Part shown: one piece after another, positions 12,235-26,800 of the stretch
Numbering within the stretch: position 1 is the first letter of the stretch
Layout: each line of letters starts with the position of its first letter
From: Patagioenas fasciata
Taxonomy: Eukaryota; Chordata; Aves; Columbiformes; Columbidae
Direction of reading: 5' to 3'
Length of the DNA stretch: 64,000 bases
NCBI RefSeq assembly: GCF_037038585.1
Contig: NC_092525.1
Span: forward strand, 25,998,867 to 26,062,866
The notes under the pieces: model-generated
Databases searched by the model: none
What the model was told of the DNA's origin: nothing
Seen by the model: the letters and a program-made list of their open reading frames with translations, nothing else
Position numbers and translations under genes: made by a program

Positions 12235-15200
12235 CACCACTCATGAAGATTGAAAGAGGAAATAAGATTTATCAGAAAAGGTTTGAAACATCCTACTGAT
12301 AGGGGAAGAAGAAACAAAGACCTAACTAGTTTTACAGCAAATTATGAAAGGATAATGACAGTGTAGCTGCTTGGGTTAGGGCAGCAAACAGCGACTGAAA
12401 AGGTAATTCCAGACCTACCGCCTGTACTCCTATCTTTAGCCTATTGCTCTGCCTCATTCTAAATATCCTAATAAGTTGATGTATTAATAATTTCTTGTAC
12501 TTTAACAAATTGTATAATACATCTTTAGGGAAAACAATAACCAAGCTCTTGTGCATGTTTTTCCCGAAGCCAGGGACTGGAGCCATGGCATTTGGATGAA
12601 AAAATCTTTACTCTTGCCCAGTTTTCTTCTGTGGAGCCCAAATGTCTGATTTTGCTGGCATCCAGTTTCAGTCCTGATTTCAGTCCAGTGAACCCGGTAA
12701 CTACAGACTCTGATCTTTTACACTGCAGAATTTCTCATTGCCCATGTAGCCAAGCTTATCATCATCACTTCTCACAATAAAGTAATGCTGATGACTCTTT
12801 CAGTTTGTTTCTCACTGTACTTTCTGGTCTTTCTATCCTGAAGTTCACAGAGCTGACATGTAAACTGTTTTTCTCCTTTACTCCTTTCTTTCTCTGATTG
12901 TACAAAATTACTCTAAAGAATCACGTCATCTGTTTCAGTCATCTTTGCTTTTGGCAAGTAATGTTTTGGTATCCATTTCCTGATCGTACTCCTAAATAAT
13001 CACAAATAGAAAATGTGAATAATAAATATGCCAGTATGAAGTCAATGCTAAATGACTTATGTCCCCAGTGTCCTATATAACACCAACATAATCAGCATTT
13101 CAAATCCTGCAAAAGGTTTTTGCATTTGCATTGTCACAGCAGGCTCCATGAAGCAGAGTTTAGAGCACCATTGGTTCTGCAGAAGAGCCAGCTGAAAGAG
13201 TGCAGCTTCAGATTTTAGGCTCAAAAAAATGGAAACAACCACCACATTTTCTAGATGGCACCAAATTGCAACATAAGCAGTAAATATAAACACATGGATA
13301 AGCACGTCTTATCCCATGGTCTAACAGGAGAACAAGGGACAGACTCTCCTCTGATCTTGGGAAAAGTGTTGGTCTGCAAGAGCACTGGGGTTTATAACAG
13401 CTACGACAGAGATGGAGATTTCTGCATCATTTGATAGCTACATGTTCTTAATCTTTCTCTTTAAGCCGGAGTCTACTTTCTCTTTTGAAGTTTCCTCCTG
13501 CCTCAATCCCCCCATCCTTTTATTATTGACCAGAGAAAGCAGATTCCAGCATTTTCTTTCTTGTCAGTGAGCAGGAAAAAAAGCACCTACCTGGCATATG
13601 CAGCTTGGCATTTCTCCAGGCCACCAGCAAACAAAAATTCAAAGCTTGCACCAGCAAATTTCTGTTAATTCATAAAGACACAAGGTATCAACAGCCTGAT
13701 GCTTTAGTGGACACCTCTTTTTATGGCGAAACATATCAGCATCACATTCAGCAGATTTTTCCATTGATTTTAAAGAAACCTGAATTTCATCTTTCATTCT
13801 CAAGGATTTTTATTACACCAACACATACATCACAGTCCAGAACCCTTATGCACTGCTTCAGTAAGGAGTCCCATCTTGCTTTGGGAAAGGGATGATTTTG
13901 ATGAGTCTTGGCATGTTCTCATAAGAAACTTTTCCATTTAGGATAGAGGAAACTGAAACAAAGCTTCCAAAATCCTTTATGTTGGCCAGTCTGGATCTGA
14001 AGTCAGAAGAAAGCTCAACACACTGCAACCGTTTGCTCACCATCCATACCATATGTTATGTTTTGCTGAAGACCACAGACGGGCAATAGGGAGGAAAACT
14101 GCCCCTTCACCTTGTGCTGGCACCGCACCCTGATCAGGCAACACACTCCCACTGGACAGAGAAATTACACCTTTCCTAGCAGTGGATGAACATGCTCATC
14201 TGGAAGAAGCTTTAAAAAGTTTCCTGAGTTAGTTTTCTGCCAATTCAGTGGTCTGAACCAGCCTCACAGATGGTGAGGCAATTTCCAGGAGCAGGAAACC
14301 TCTGGCAGGGGGCCACTCCAGCAACTCCAAGGTGAGGGAGAGTTTTCCAGATGAGTTAGAAGGGATCTTAACTCAGAACTGCAGGCTGAGAGTAAGGACA
14401 CAGTAGATGGAGATTTCTTTAGGAAACATTTAAATTATTATTTGCTCCTGTTTGAAGAGCACCTTATTTTGTGTCCTACTAAAAAAAATCTTTTTAGATA
14501 TTGAGTCTGTTTCACATGTTCACTTTGAGGAAGAGCTGCAGCCACTCTCATCTCCATGCTCAGACATTTGCTTTCACCACTCAGCTGCTAAACTGCAGTT
14601 TCCCAAGGCAAATGTGTGAGCACAGGGAGAGCATCTGCCAGCATGCAAGCAGACACGCACTAAGGAGAGGGATCAGATACCAGCACAAACATTCCTTTTC
14701 AGAGCAAGACCCAGTCACTCCAGTCACTCCCAGGCCAGACGCGGCTTTCTAGAACCATTGGCCCCTCAGTCAGTGAAAAGGGCTGGTGGTTCCCAACACC
14801 ACAGTGCTGCAGCAGTGCTGGTGCTTGGGGAAGGCACCAAGCAGATGCTCTGGGTCACTGCTTAGTGGCCTGAGCTCTGGGCATTGCTCACTGCAGCTGG
14901 TTCTGTAACGTTCTGTACATATTCAATACACTTAAAATCTGTGCCTGCATCTACCTGGCTGCCCAGCATGCTAGCTCTGAAACAGGGTGAGAACTGAAGT
15001 GAACAGAGAAGTAGTTAAAGTTGGAAAGGAAGGTGACCCCATTTCATCCATCAGAAACCAGCTCCAAATGTGAGTTTTCCCCACTCACTGGAGCCACTTC
15101 TCTTCAGAGTAAGCCAGAGGCAACCCTCATAGCCAGGGCCACCACCACTGACACTTCAAGCTCCCAACACTTTCAGAAGCAACATAGCTCCAGCAGTTGG

Positions 15201-17393
15201 TCTCAATCATTTAGCTTTTAGGGAGAAAAACTTTTCATTCCCTCACTGATATCATCATCATTACACAATGCCATCTTACAGCCCAGCACGAGGATCTTGT
15301 TTCTGGCCTTGGAGGTACATTCACTTGCTTCAGCATCACTTTACATATCCTAAACCCAAACATGTGCTAATGCAGCAAGCCACCCAGAGCTTTGCTGTTC
15401 TGCATATGCACAATTACTTGTGCTGAGCCTCCAAATTAGTCTCCCGAGTCTGAATTAATTCACACGGAAGAGTTCTTGTCACAGCTACCAGGGTGGATAC
15501 AGAGCTCTTCCAGCATGGACCCATGCCAGGTTCAGTTCAATCCCCAGCTGCAGAGCAATCCATGCTTTCCAAATGAAGGAGGACAAGTTTAGCGGATAAC
15601 ATAGCAAAGCAGAAAATAACTCTATTTCCTGAGAGGTTTGGAAGTTTCTCCATTTATTTTTGTTCCACTGCAGAAATGTCCTTGTCAGTTTCCTGCAGCC
15701 CAGATGACTGACCAAACCACTCAGGATCACAGAGCTACCCTGAGGGCAGATCCTGGATTGTCACCGGGTACCAGAAAACCGTCATGTCAGGCTGTGTGTG
15801 ACTTCAGATCTTTGGGTCTTGAATGCAAGTGTTAGATTAACCTCCCACTTCTGTTTTACTGCAGCTATCAAGAAAGGGCGTTCAATACCACTTGCTTTAT
15901 AAACATAACTAGTCCTATAAAGCGTCTTTTAATTTGACAGTAAGATTAGTAGACATTTTTCCTAAATACTCTGTCACTGAGTTCCTGATTTTAATAGGCA
16001 TTTCCATATACATTCTTAAATCAGATGAGTTTTGGCAAGTTCTCATTCAATTTTCTTAGCAGGGCCAGGCACACCAACAAGCTGAGCAGCTGCTGAGGCC
16101 TTGGCTGCCCCTGCTCAGAGCTGCTTGTGTGCAGCGTGGTGGTGAAGGTGGTAAGAAGGTAAGAAACCTCACTCCTTCATTTGGGAAATGAGTTTTGGTG
16201 TTTTGTTTTGTTTTTTGAAGTAAAAATTACTTCTAAAACTCTTTGTCATGAGAGTAACTATAAAAATAAAGTTCAGGTTCCAAAATTCTTGTAGTCTGCC
16301 AAATATTAAAATTGAGTTTGAAGAATACCTGTGACTATTACTTTTTAATGGTACAATATTTAATAAAAATGCTTCAAGGTTGTTGCTATAGAGTACCTAG
16401 ATCACCTGCAGCTATAGGAATAAGCATCCTGCAATGTATAATGAATGCTGAGGCTCTACTTAGTTTTGCCCAGGGCTTGGTTTGCCTTAAAATGTTAGGT
16501 TTTGTTTTGGGGTTACTTGTTTCAATAACACATGCTTGTACTTTTAAAGGGCTTAACAATAGTCAAGGGAGAATTCTAGTGCTGGTGTTTTACATTTTTA
16601 TATACCAAGTAATTTTTTTTTTTTGCATAGTTGATCTTCAACTCATCCAAGATCAGTTTTAGCATAAAAATCACCATTTTTTATAACTTTATCTTGCCTA
16701 CCAGTGGTCCTAGCTATAACAGGAAGGTGCCCTTCCCCTGGGACACGGGAGAAATGAAAAGGTTCCCTGCCCACTCCTAGCTCAGATGAGATGCTAACAA
16801 GAAGCAGGGAACCCTATACACCATCAAGTTTCTATTTCAAAGGAAACAGAGCACTTACATTTTTATGAATAGTGGTGAGAGCCAAAGGTATTGGATAAAC
16901 ATACATCATTTCCGTGCAGTTTTATGAATCATTCTGTAGCGTGTATTAATCCCAGATGGTATGGGAACATCACCTCTGAAATGAATGCTGGTGTCTGAAC
17001 CTTATTTACTTCTCCTGACCAAAACAACCACAGCCCTGTATCATCCACCCTGTGCTCTCTCATCTCTTGAAGAACAGCCTTCTTCTACCTGACCACTTAA
17101 AGTTAGGTCAGATGCTTCAAAAAGTTTAAGAGCTCATCAGTCCCAGGTCTGCTAAACAGATTTTGTCAAGCTTTCAGATATTTGACAATTCTAGGTTACT
17201 TTCATTGTACATATGAAGAACAAAAGCACAGACAGGCAAGTGGTGTTCTGTTTTTCAAGGCACTTGGCTGCCTGCACATACACGTAATTGCTCAGAACTT
17301 CTAGAAAGCACAGAAACAGAGGTGTGGGTACCTTTGAAAGCACCCATTTCCTTGATCATTATCTTCGTGGAAGGTCACCTTGGCCAAGTTTGA

Positions 17394-17507
17394 TTTGGTT
17401 TTGGTTGGTTTTTGGTTTGTTTTTTTTGTTTGGTTGGTTGGTTTTTGGTTTGTTTGTTTGTTTGTTTGTTTTGGTTTTGGTTTTGGTTTGGTTTGTTTTG
17501 TTTTTTT
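17394..17507. repeat. G/T-only low-complexity tract
   Basis: All 114 bases on the + strand are G or T, built from GTTT, GGTT and GGTTTT units. The complementary strand is pure A/C. The tract keeps several reading frames open on both strands, which produces false open frames rich in Phe/Val/Leu/Gly on + and Lys/Thr/Asn/Gln on minus. These are not genes. Confidence 0.9.
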
Positions 17508-20339
17508 CAGCAGCACAAGTTACCCTACCTTTGATCATTCCTGGAATGAGTCTCCAGTTCAACTCCAGCTGCAACTCTTGAATTCCACTTGTCAAAATAT
17601 TCCAAATCTGGAAATATTCGATAGTTTCTACAATTCTTAAAGTTCAGTGTTTACTGAAGAAAGTAAACTTCTGCTGAGGCCCACAAGAAAACTGAGTTTA
17701 GCTGCTTTATTCACTTTTTCCAACAGTGGCAATGTTTGTGTGTGAACTTCAGTGGGCATTTGAGAAACCCAGTACATCCAACCACAGCACCATTACCTCA
17801 GTCTAAAGCAAACCAGAGCCAGTTAATTCTGGATGACTAACTGCTCTCTGAAATCCCAGAGATCAGTGATGGAACCGCTTGTGAGAGTCAATGGGATGAA
17901 GACCAAGATGAGCTATAAATAACCATTAACTCCTGAAGTGCAGGATCCTGTTCACCAGTATTCCCTCAGCAATACAGGATCTACCAGCCAACACATCTTT
18001 AAACAAGTTTTACATTCAGTAGATAAAACAGAAGTTCATCCCATGGATGATCCCATTGGTGTTTTCTCCACATAGCACATAATGACAAAGTTTAAGTTAG
18101 CATTTTTAGAGCATCATTTCTAAATGATCACATCCTAGAGTTTGTGAGGTGTTTGCTTACTGCTAGGCATCTCTATAGTGTACTATACTGAGAAACCTGA
18201 GAGCTCTTTACACAATCTGATCAGCCTTCACAAAGCTCCAACTCCTGGCATGCAGAAAATTTTCAGAGACAAAGATTATTTATTTTGTTTTAAATTACTC
18301 ACCAATGGTCATGCAATTCATCACTAGTCTGGGTGAGATTAGTGACATGGTCTAATTACCTGCTCAAGCCACAAGACCCCACTGCTCAAACAAAGGGCAA
18401 AAAGGGCACAAGAAAGCTACCCAGAATCTCTAATTTCTTGTTCATGTCTAAGAAAAGTACACTAAAATTGTTGGATCAGAATAACATACATTTTAACCAA
18501 GTTCATACAAAAAAACCTTACATTTTTCCCTATTAGCTAGCAATGTATTGTAGTAAATACATTTTTAATTCCTACAGAAATCAGACTAATTACTCCATTA
18601 TTAAATAAGAAAATATATTTTTGACATGTCTTTTGCCATTTAATATGGTCCTATTCTTATGGGATTCAAGCAACTGTCCCTTAAAGCCTGCCAGGGGCAT
18701 GTTAATGATAATTCAAACAGAAGCAAGGTCTGAAGAGACTCACATACAAAAATTCACTTGAATTTTTAGACTTGTAAGAGCCTGAACTTTTAACTGCAAA
18801 CATGTATGTGACTATAAGCACCAAAACCATCTTTCTAATTGAGTTATTCTTCACTTTTTAGGAAAACTGAAGTGCATAATAATAAATCCTAAAAATCCTA
18901 TTTTTCTCATACTAGGTGAGATCCACATATGTATTCAGGGGTCACACACAGGATCCATAGTCCCCAAACTCAAACTCTATTCTAGGTCCCATCTTGCCTT
19001 CCATAGAGAGCTCTCCCAGATTTGTAAAACAAATCACAGTCTATTATCTTCCAGGACTTTCAGTCACCCACAAATTACTGGAGGAAAAAAAAAAAAAGAA
19101 AAATCAAACCAGACAAAGAGCAAGAAGAGTCCATAGCATAGTGTAAAAACTAACAGCACAGCAGCAAGCAAGGTAAGAAGAGATACTTACAGGCAGGCTG
19201 CACTTAATCAATTGAAAACATGTTTTCCAGCTGCATAAACCCCACTAATTCCTGCTAACTAGTTGTATGTATAATCCTCACAAGAAGCATTTATAAGCCA
19301 TTCCTTTGGCACAGAATTATTTTAACATTCTTACAGCTCATACCCCATTTACAACCTAGTTTCTGGTCACTGTATGTACTACAAAAGGTTTTTTCCTTTC
19401 CTCTGGATTACAGGAAAAGACTGAAGCTGTTGTGCGTGAGCTCTGGATACATTTCAGTTTGGGATATTTCTTTGACAGTAAAAGACAAGACGAGAGCAGA
19501 GACAATCCACAGTACTCCGATGAATTAACATCAGATGACTTTGCACAGTGGCTGTGACAAGCAATAATTTGAATCCAAATCATGTAGAAGGCCTAATTCT
19601 GTTCAGGCATAAATTGGAGCAACTCCACTGAAGCAAATCCAATTTACTGCAGAGGTAGCAGAGGATGCATGCACTGCAGTTCTGGGCATTGCTGGGTCCC
19701 AGCAAAGGACCCTGTGAAGGTATGGCACTGCATATAGACACACAGGCTGTTTTCTGCAAAAAACATGGAGCCATGCGAAAAAAATTGACCAACGTCTTTA
19801 TCACTGGAATGGTACCACCCAGGGTGACAAATACCAATCTCAGCTCCCTCCTCCACAGCAGCAGCTCCTCTCTGAGAGGACTGAGATTTACAGCTGGAAC
19901 CAAAAACTGCCCTGACACCTCTCAGAGCTCCTGCTTTAGAATCACTTCTCCAGTGCAGCAAAAAAAGCTGCACCACTTCTCCTCAAGATCCTCTGTGCTG
20001 CTGCTGCAGATGCACATCCCCCTGCAGCGCACAGCCGCTGTGCCAGCCCTGCAGCACCACAGCCCTGCCACTCCAGTTCCCACCCTTCACCAGCCTGCCC
20101 CTTCCTAAGCCAGAACTGATGGCAAGTTTTTGGTCTTTTTGGTCCATGTTTACAGCCTCCTGGGACTCAGAGATGGAGGCCGGGTGTATCAGCAGCTCCA
20201 CAAGCACCCCAGGCAGAACATTCCTGCCCTCACAGTCCCACAGCCAAGATGGGGGCAGTTTGCCAGTGAACCACAGCCCCCAGCAGCGCTGCCTCTGTCC
20301 CCAGTTTCTGTGCCACCCTTGCTTGTTCCCTCTGGACAT

Positions 20340-20800
20340 GAGGAGCTGAAGACATGTGCATTAACTTACCAAATGCAACAGGATATATTTACATTTTGGC
20401 AAAAACTTGAAGGCAGTTGTATTGTCACCTGCGTCTGCTGTGACTACGAAAAAGTAATTGCATGTATAATTTGCATATGCAAATCATTCCCCAGATTTCA
20501 TTAATCTATTCCTAAAAAAGCTGCCAAGGAAGTAGGAGGTCTGTTTAAGCATGGATTCAAGAGGATAAATTACTTGTTATTTAATAGAGCACTTCTTCCA
20601 TGTTTATTTAAAAGTCTTCCCCTAGCCACTGGTGCACCATTATCAGATTAAATAACATCTAATCAGGCTATCACATTATTGGTCTTTTGTATGAACCAAC
20701 AAATGCTTAATGGGTTTTATTTCAGAAGCAAAAAGATTCATATTACAGGAGATTAATACTACAAAAAAAAAAATCTGTCTTAATATATCTCTCAGCAATA
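20340..20800. promoter_or_regulatory. Candidate enhancer with a POU-type palindrome
   Basis: A 16-base perfect palindrome at 20469-20484 (ATTTGCATATGCAAAT) joins two octamer motifs back to back and contains the TGCATATGCA core typical of dimeric POU-factor sites. Around it lie several TAAT-type homeodomain cores and GATTA/TAATC cores (for example 20640-20670). No coding potential is seen. Enhancer function is inferred from motif density only; no conservation data were available. Confidence 0.3.
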
Positions 20801-23800
20801 AAAGGGATATGAATTAATGGATAGATGACCCAGTTACAAAAATGTGATGGTTTTAAAAAATTCAATATGATGTATTTTTAAGCCTCACACTGTTCGGTCT
20901 TTGAATATACTTCAACAACGAATCCTTCTGTTATGCAAAAATGTTGTACATCCTGGCACAGAAACATGAATTTGATTTTAATTGAAAGAAATCTTGACAC
21001 TCTCTCACCTAGGAAGCAGGTTTATATTTCATAATGAAGCTAGCATTCAAAGTCTTGATGGGCAATAGCCTCTGCTGCCTGAGTTTTAATCCTGCAATAA
21101 GCAAAGGCACTCTGGTCACAGCCAAAAAACTAAACTGCTTTTGATCACCACAGCCAATATGCTTTCAGTCCCTGGGCCACACTGCCAAGAGGCTTGTGCT
21201 GTCACCACAGGAAGATCTTAGCAGGAGCAGGGGGATCAGCAGCACCCCCACCTCAGCAAAGTGCACTGATCACCCCAGTGACAGCCCCTGATGCAGAAAA
21301 GTACCTTGGAGAGAAGAACATCATCTGCCTCTGAGTCCTCACCCAATCTACAATTCTATACACAGTGTCTCTAGTTTCTGAATTGCATATCTAACCAGTT
21401 CTATAATCTTCTTAATAACTGAATTAAGCACAAATTTAGTCTGTAGCTCATCCTGAGAATAAGAAGAATGCCCAAATTTTATCTCCTCTAATGAATAGTA
21501 TTTTCTCTTTTCTCAAGTTCTTCCACTTGGTGACCCAATTATTCCTCCCTTCTCTATCCAGCTCCTACCACTCATCTTCAAAAAAAGCCAGTCATCACTT
21601 ATTTTCTTCACTCCATCATGAACGACTGCAACATCATCCAGTAAAACTGTGTGGAATAACTCTTCAGAGCAAAGTGTTTCAGACTAGAGGTCCTTAGCTC
21701 GAGGCTGGACCTCACAAGATTATAGCAATAATGCTTCTGTAAATGAAGTTGAGGTCGTGTCAACTTCATAATTTAACAATGTCTCATTCCAGGATGAAGA
21801 AATTTTGTGGAAGTTTGAAAGCAGACTAAGAAAAACTGAAGGTTTTTTTTTTTTTTTAAATAGTTCTCTGTTGTTTGTCTTACCGTGCCATCACGGTGAC
21901 TCAGTATCTCAGAGGCTTGTAAATACTGTCCTAACACATCTCTTGGGTTATTATTCAGCCAGGCCTTTCTAAAATATTTAAGTAATCATTCTCTATCTCT
22001 ATTAAAACAACAGATGGAATTCCCAACCTTCAGTTTTATGTCAGGATTCTGCAGCAATTTATTAACAGCTTGAACTCTGTTCTCTTGAGGGTTTAACCTG
22101 ACGGTTGAACCCAATTACATTACAGTCCTTTGTTCATCAAGGGACATATGTAATATGATATTAAATATGAAACAACTCGTACCTGAATAATGGAGTCTTT
22201 GTGATACAAATTAATGGAGTATGGAAGCTCAAATTTCAAGCACATGAACTGTACTTAGTTCTGATCTTACATAATAAAAAAATCAGGACTAATTCTACTG
22301 CTGTCAGCTGACTTAGTAATGTGAAACGAGCATAAATCAGAGCTGAATCATGGGTTGTCTTTCTCTTGTATTATCATCAAGCCATTCTAAAGTCCTAGTC
22401 ATGCAGCTCACAAGCTAGGTTATGACTCCCAGAAATGAGTATACATTTAAATAAGTATCCTCCTCCTCCATCTCATATCAGTCCCATCAACAAAACCTAG
22501 GGGAACCCGTCCGCACACACACAGTTTCCAGACTATAATTTCATGCAGCAAAAGTAGTTTTTCAATATAGCATGGAAACCTCCCACACAGAATGAGAAAT
22601 CTTATACTTTGCTGTGATAGTTGTAGTTGCCATTGTATTTTAAAAATCACTCTTTATGAACTAACTTTGACAGGTTAACATATTGTTTCTTCCATTATGA
22701 ATCCTCCCTTCCTACCCTATTTTTTCCTCCTTACCTCATGATGCAAGCCTTGAATGTTCATTACTGTGCTTCTCCCACAAATTGCTCCTAGTCCTACGCT
22801 TCATGGGTAGCATGGCATTCCTGAGCTCATCCACCAGGCTTGGGCACTCCTGCTTCATACCCATGTTCCAGATGCACTTCCACTGCCAAGCTACAAAGAA
22901 AAATAACAACTAACAAGTTAGACCACAACAAGGTTAGCAACCTCACATGCAGAAAATATTACCTGCTAAAGAGCTGTTTCTTATTTTGAGATAATTTACA
23001 TTTTGTTTCTAAGGCTCAGTGTCCAGCCGAAATATCACTGTCAAACAGTTCCATAGTAACACAGGGGACCAAGTGCATTCATTTTTATGTTAAGCTATAA
23101 TTACAGTAGTGAAGGAGTGTATTTTGAAACACCCAGCACACTTAAATTAGCAGGCTGTCAGTATATTTTGCACATAACAGGAGGGACAAGTTGGATGAAA
23201 TTGCATCCCCCTGATTGGCAGACCTCAAAAACCCACACCTAAGCAGGACAGAATCAGCCTATAATCCCCAGAGGAAATAAGCACTTCAAAAGCATGAATA
23301 ACTTCACTGCAGGAGAGATGTTTTGGAGAGATTAATTGTACTTGAGAAGAACACAATAACCTCACTATAGACAGTCACTGACAGCTCAGGTAAAGGTACC
23401 TACAGGGTAGGTGTCTAAATATGGAACGAGTGATTTCACACATGGTACTTGAGAGAAACAAGCTGGAGTATCACCTGATGCTTTTAAACACCACTTCCCC
23501 TGACCACAAAGTCCTGCTTAAAATCATACTAGTTAATACATTCCTTACATATTAAGTTTAGAAATGGCCATGAAGACCAGATCTTTTCCTTTACCAGTTA
23601 TCAGTCTACTAGAAGAATTGTATTTTTACCGGCAATTCGGATAAAATGCAGATTAGAGGCCACAATTCTGTTTCTATCCCATTAGGTAGTTTCACTGCCA
23701 GCTCTAAAAACTTTGTTTCAAAGACTGGATTTTGAAAAAATTTCATCAGAGAACAATAACACTTTAGGGTTCAGTTTATCATGTGTAATTGCCAGTGTTA

Positions 23801-26800
23801 ATCTACACAAATATTGTAAATCCCAGGCCTTAAGAAATGCATACCTAGTCCTCCAAGTTCTTTTTTTCTGGATCCGAGTAGAAGCAAAGCACACAGCTGA
23901 GGTTTTGAAGGAATTCTAGGAAGTTTTTAATGATTATCTTCCATATGATGGGGTTCCCATTTCTTTTAACTTTTTATAAGCTAAGTTTATGATTTGTATC
24001 CTTTAGATACTTAAAGCTTCTCATATTTTCCAAGTACCTTTCCAGCATGATTTTAAAAATCCAGTAAAAAACTCCATGACAGACCCCATCCTGAGCCTTA
24101 GTACAGAGGATTTTGACTGCACTGTTTTAAGCGACCCCATGTACCAAACAGTTCCCTTGGCCTGGAAAGAAAAGGGGTTGCTTAGAAATGTTGATCCCTT
24201 CCAGTCAAATCACTGGCACAAACCACACACAAGCAAACCAAACCCAAGGCTATTCTGTTTCTTCTGTTTTCATTCAACTCTAACACTCCAGTATGTTGTA
24301 AGACATTCAACTTTTTTTCACCTTCTACAAAGCACAAGTCCAACAGTGCTTTTTTCCTCACACAAGATATTTCACCTATGAATAGAAGTCATTTTTTTTT
24401 CCTTTCAACCTGTCATGCAGTCTGACTTACACCAAGACTAAAACTACTACTTTAATTATTCTGTTGTGCTTTTTGTGTTTAAGCAGTCATGCTTTACTGC
24501 AGAAACAGCTGCAGTTCAAAGGTATATGCAAAGCTCTATTTGTAGGGTACATATCAATCCACCATATGCTAAAGTAATAATAATTTAAGATTATTAAGAG
24601 AAGTATGGGAAGCCCTGCTCCAAGGTCAGGGTGTCTAGGCTTCAGTCAATCCATATGTAAATGCATCTCTGTGGCACATTATGATATAGAAGCAATTGCA
24701 CCAAGACTTCAACCAAATGAACATGAAATTTAGATCTGAAGTTGAAGTTTTGCTTTTGTGACAGAGCAAATATTTTACTGGTGCCTTCTTAAAATGATCT
24801 TCCTATCTTGTTGCAGCAAAGCCTGTTAGGCCCCTGCCCCCTCCAGCTCCCAAGCAGGGCGAGTGGTGGTGCTGCAGCCCCTCCTTCCCATCCCTGCCCA
24901 GGTCTGATGCTCCTCACCCACCCATCCAGACCCCATCCCACCAGGTGACAAGGCTGCACTCTGCACTGGAGGCGACCTGCACTTTACACAGGAACAAGTG
25001 GACTAGTTAAGAACTTCCGGCTCTCAAAATGCTCATGCATTTTAAGACTTTGAGGAACTGATTTTAGAAATGCTCCATTAAGCCTTTGCCCCATTCTTTC
25101 CATAGCAAGAGCCAGAACCTCATAGACTGTGCAGCCTGTCTCACCTCTGCTGTACCTGCCTGTGGGAAGTGCCAGAGCCCTAATGGGACAGGGGTCAGCA
25201 AGCTCAGGTCCCCAGTCTCCTGAACCACATACACCATTTTTTTTTTTTTCTATTGGAATTATTTTCCCTTGTCAATAAGAACAGTGTAATACAGTAACAA
25301 ATTCACAATGTAAATCGGAATAATTTTTTTTTCAAAGCATAAATATCTTTAGTTAGCAACAGATGAACCAGAGATCATCAGACAAGCCATCATTCTACAC
25401 ACACGGACAAGTTGCAACATCAATGAAGATGACGAAATAGTTTATTGACTAACCTGTTTTAGTCATAGGTAATATGTATTACCATAATTACAATGCAGAA
25501 CAAACCTCACACTTAAGAGTAAAATATTTACCCTTTACAAAAAGAACACTTGCATAACCCAAGATTTCATTGGTTCATACTCTCACATATTTTAGCCATG
25601 GGCTGAGTCAGGATTATTACAAACTCATCTTAGGTATGCTGTCTATTAGACTATCAACAAACATTAGGTAGTTTTGGGTATTGTTTTTCAAATGTTCCAG
25701 GAATGTTTTGAAAGCACATTATATATAAATAGAAATGAAAGACATATCTCACTATTTATGAGCAATCTTGCATTATCAAAACAGTAACCACACAACAGTA
25801 CTTAGCTACTGAACAGTAATCTGTAGGCAAAAAGACAAGTCAATCGTCAAAATTTAATTATCTGGTAATTTTTTCGTCACATAAAAGTAGCACTGTCATA
25901 CAGCTGAAGGGCCAGAATCCAGAAGACAGGATAAGACACATCTGAAGTTCACACATGAAATCTTTGAAGCCGCAGACCAGAAGCTCAGTGCCTCAGCACA
26001 CTGCCGTGCTGTACCTGGCCCTGCCCCTCCTTATACAAGGGTACACTCCAACCCAAAGGCAATGAGGGCGATGCCTTTGAAGGGTGGAAATTGGGCCCTA
26101 TAAGGGGAATTTTACTAAAGTCACACTGGGTAGTAGGTGCTTTGTTTTTAATTGACTGGGAAAACAGAAATAAGCAGCTATTATCTTCTCAACTCTTATC
26201 AGTTTTTTCATTGCAGCATAAGAAATATAGTGACATTCTTATTTAATTGATTTTTTGAGGGTGTTTTTTTTGACAATAAAAGAAAGAAGTAAAATAGTCA
26301 CAGATTAGTTATAAGTGCAATATAATGCAACACTGCTGCTTGGTAGCCAATCAAACCAGATCTTAAACCTTTCCCTAGAGTCTTAGGTCTCTGCTAAATG
26401 GCTACCAACGAGCACAGGCAGTTGGAAAGGTAGGAAAAATGTCAGGGATAGACTTTGTGCTTCTTGGAAAAAAAAGTTCATTTTGCAGTTGAAGATGTTT
26501 CTCCTATTTTGTTATTATACAATACTATTGCTATACAAAGCTACTGGTTGTGGTTTTTTTCCACATACACAGCAAGAGAGTTCATGACGAATACTACCCT
26601 GGAGCACTACCCCAAGGAAAAAAAAAAACATCTGTATCAAGCTGGCAGCATTCACATGAAATCCATACTCCACTGGCAAATATTGATCCCTCTGAGCAAG
26701 AATTAAGTGAATTTCACTGATCCAGTCAGGCAGGTGGCTTATCATCCTGTAGGCAACAAGGAACGGGAGAAAAGCTCTCTGGAGACAAGAATCCAGAAAG

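Larger units (their letters stand above)
4446..20339. other. Gene-free AT-rich intergenic stretch
   Basis: No frame in this interval shows a recognisable protein, a convincing exon, or a tRNA or rRNA gene. Open frames are short and of random character. It contains only low-complexity tracts (8143-8180, 12209-12234, 17394-17507) and a small local duplication at 10354-10405. I see no further clear CR1 copy, although short GC-rich passages near 14760-14900 and 20000-20340 could be old unrecognised repeats. Confidence 0.55.

Noticed and set aside
17288-17640. Phe/Val-rich plus frames and Lys/Thr/Asn-rich minus frames
   Set aside because: Generated entirely by the G/T-only tract.
19665-20339. 147-codon plus and 118-codon minus open frames near 20 kb
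   Set aside because: Neither resembles a known protein family. The GC-richer sequence could be an old repeat, but I cannot name it.
20703-20756. A short frame starting MLNG, considered as the missing alternative LHX9 first exon
   Set aside because: After MLNG it diverges completely from MLNGTTLEAA, has no donor at the needed place, and stops after 17 codons.
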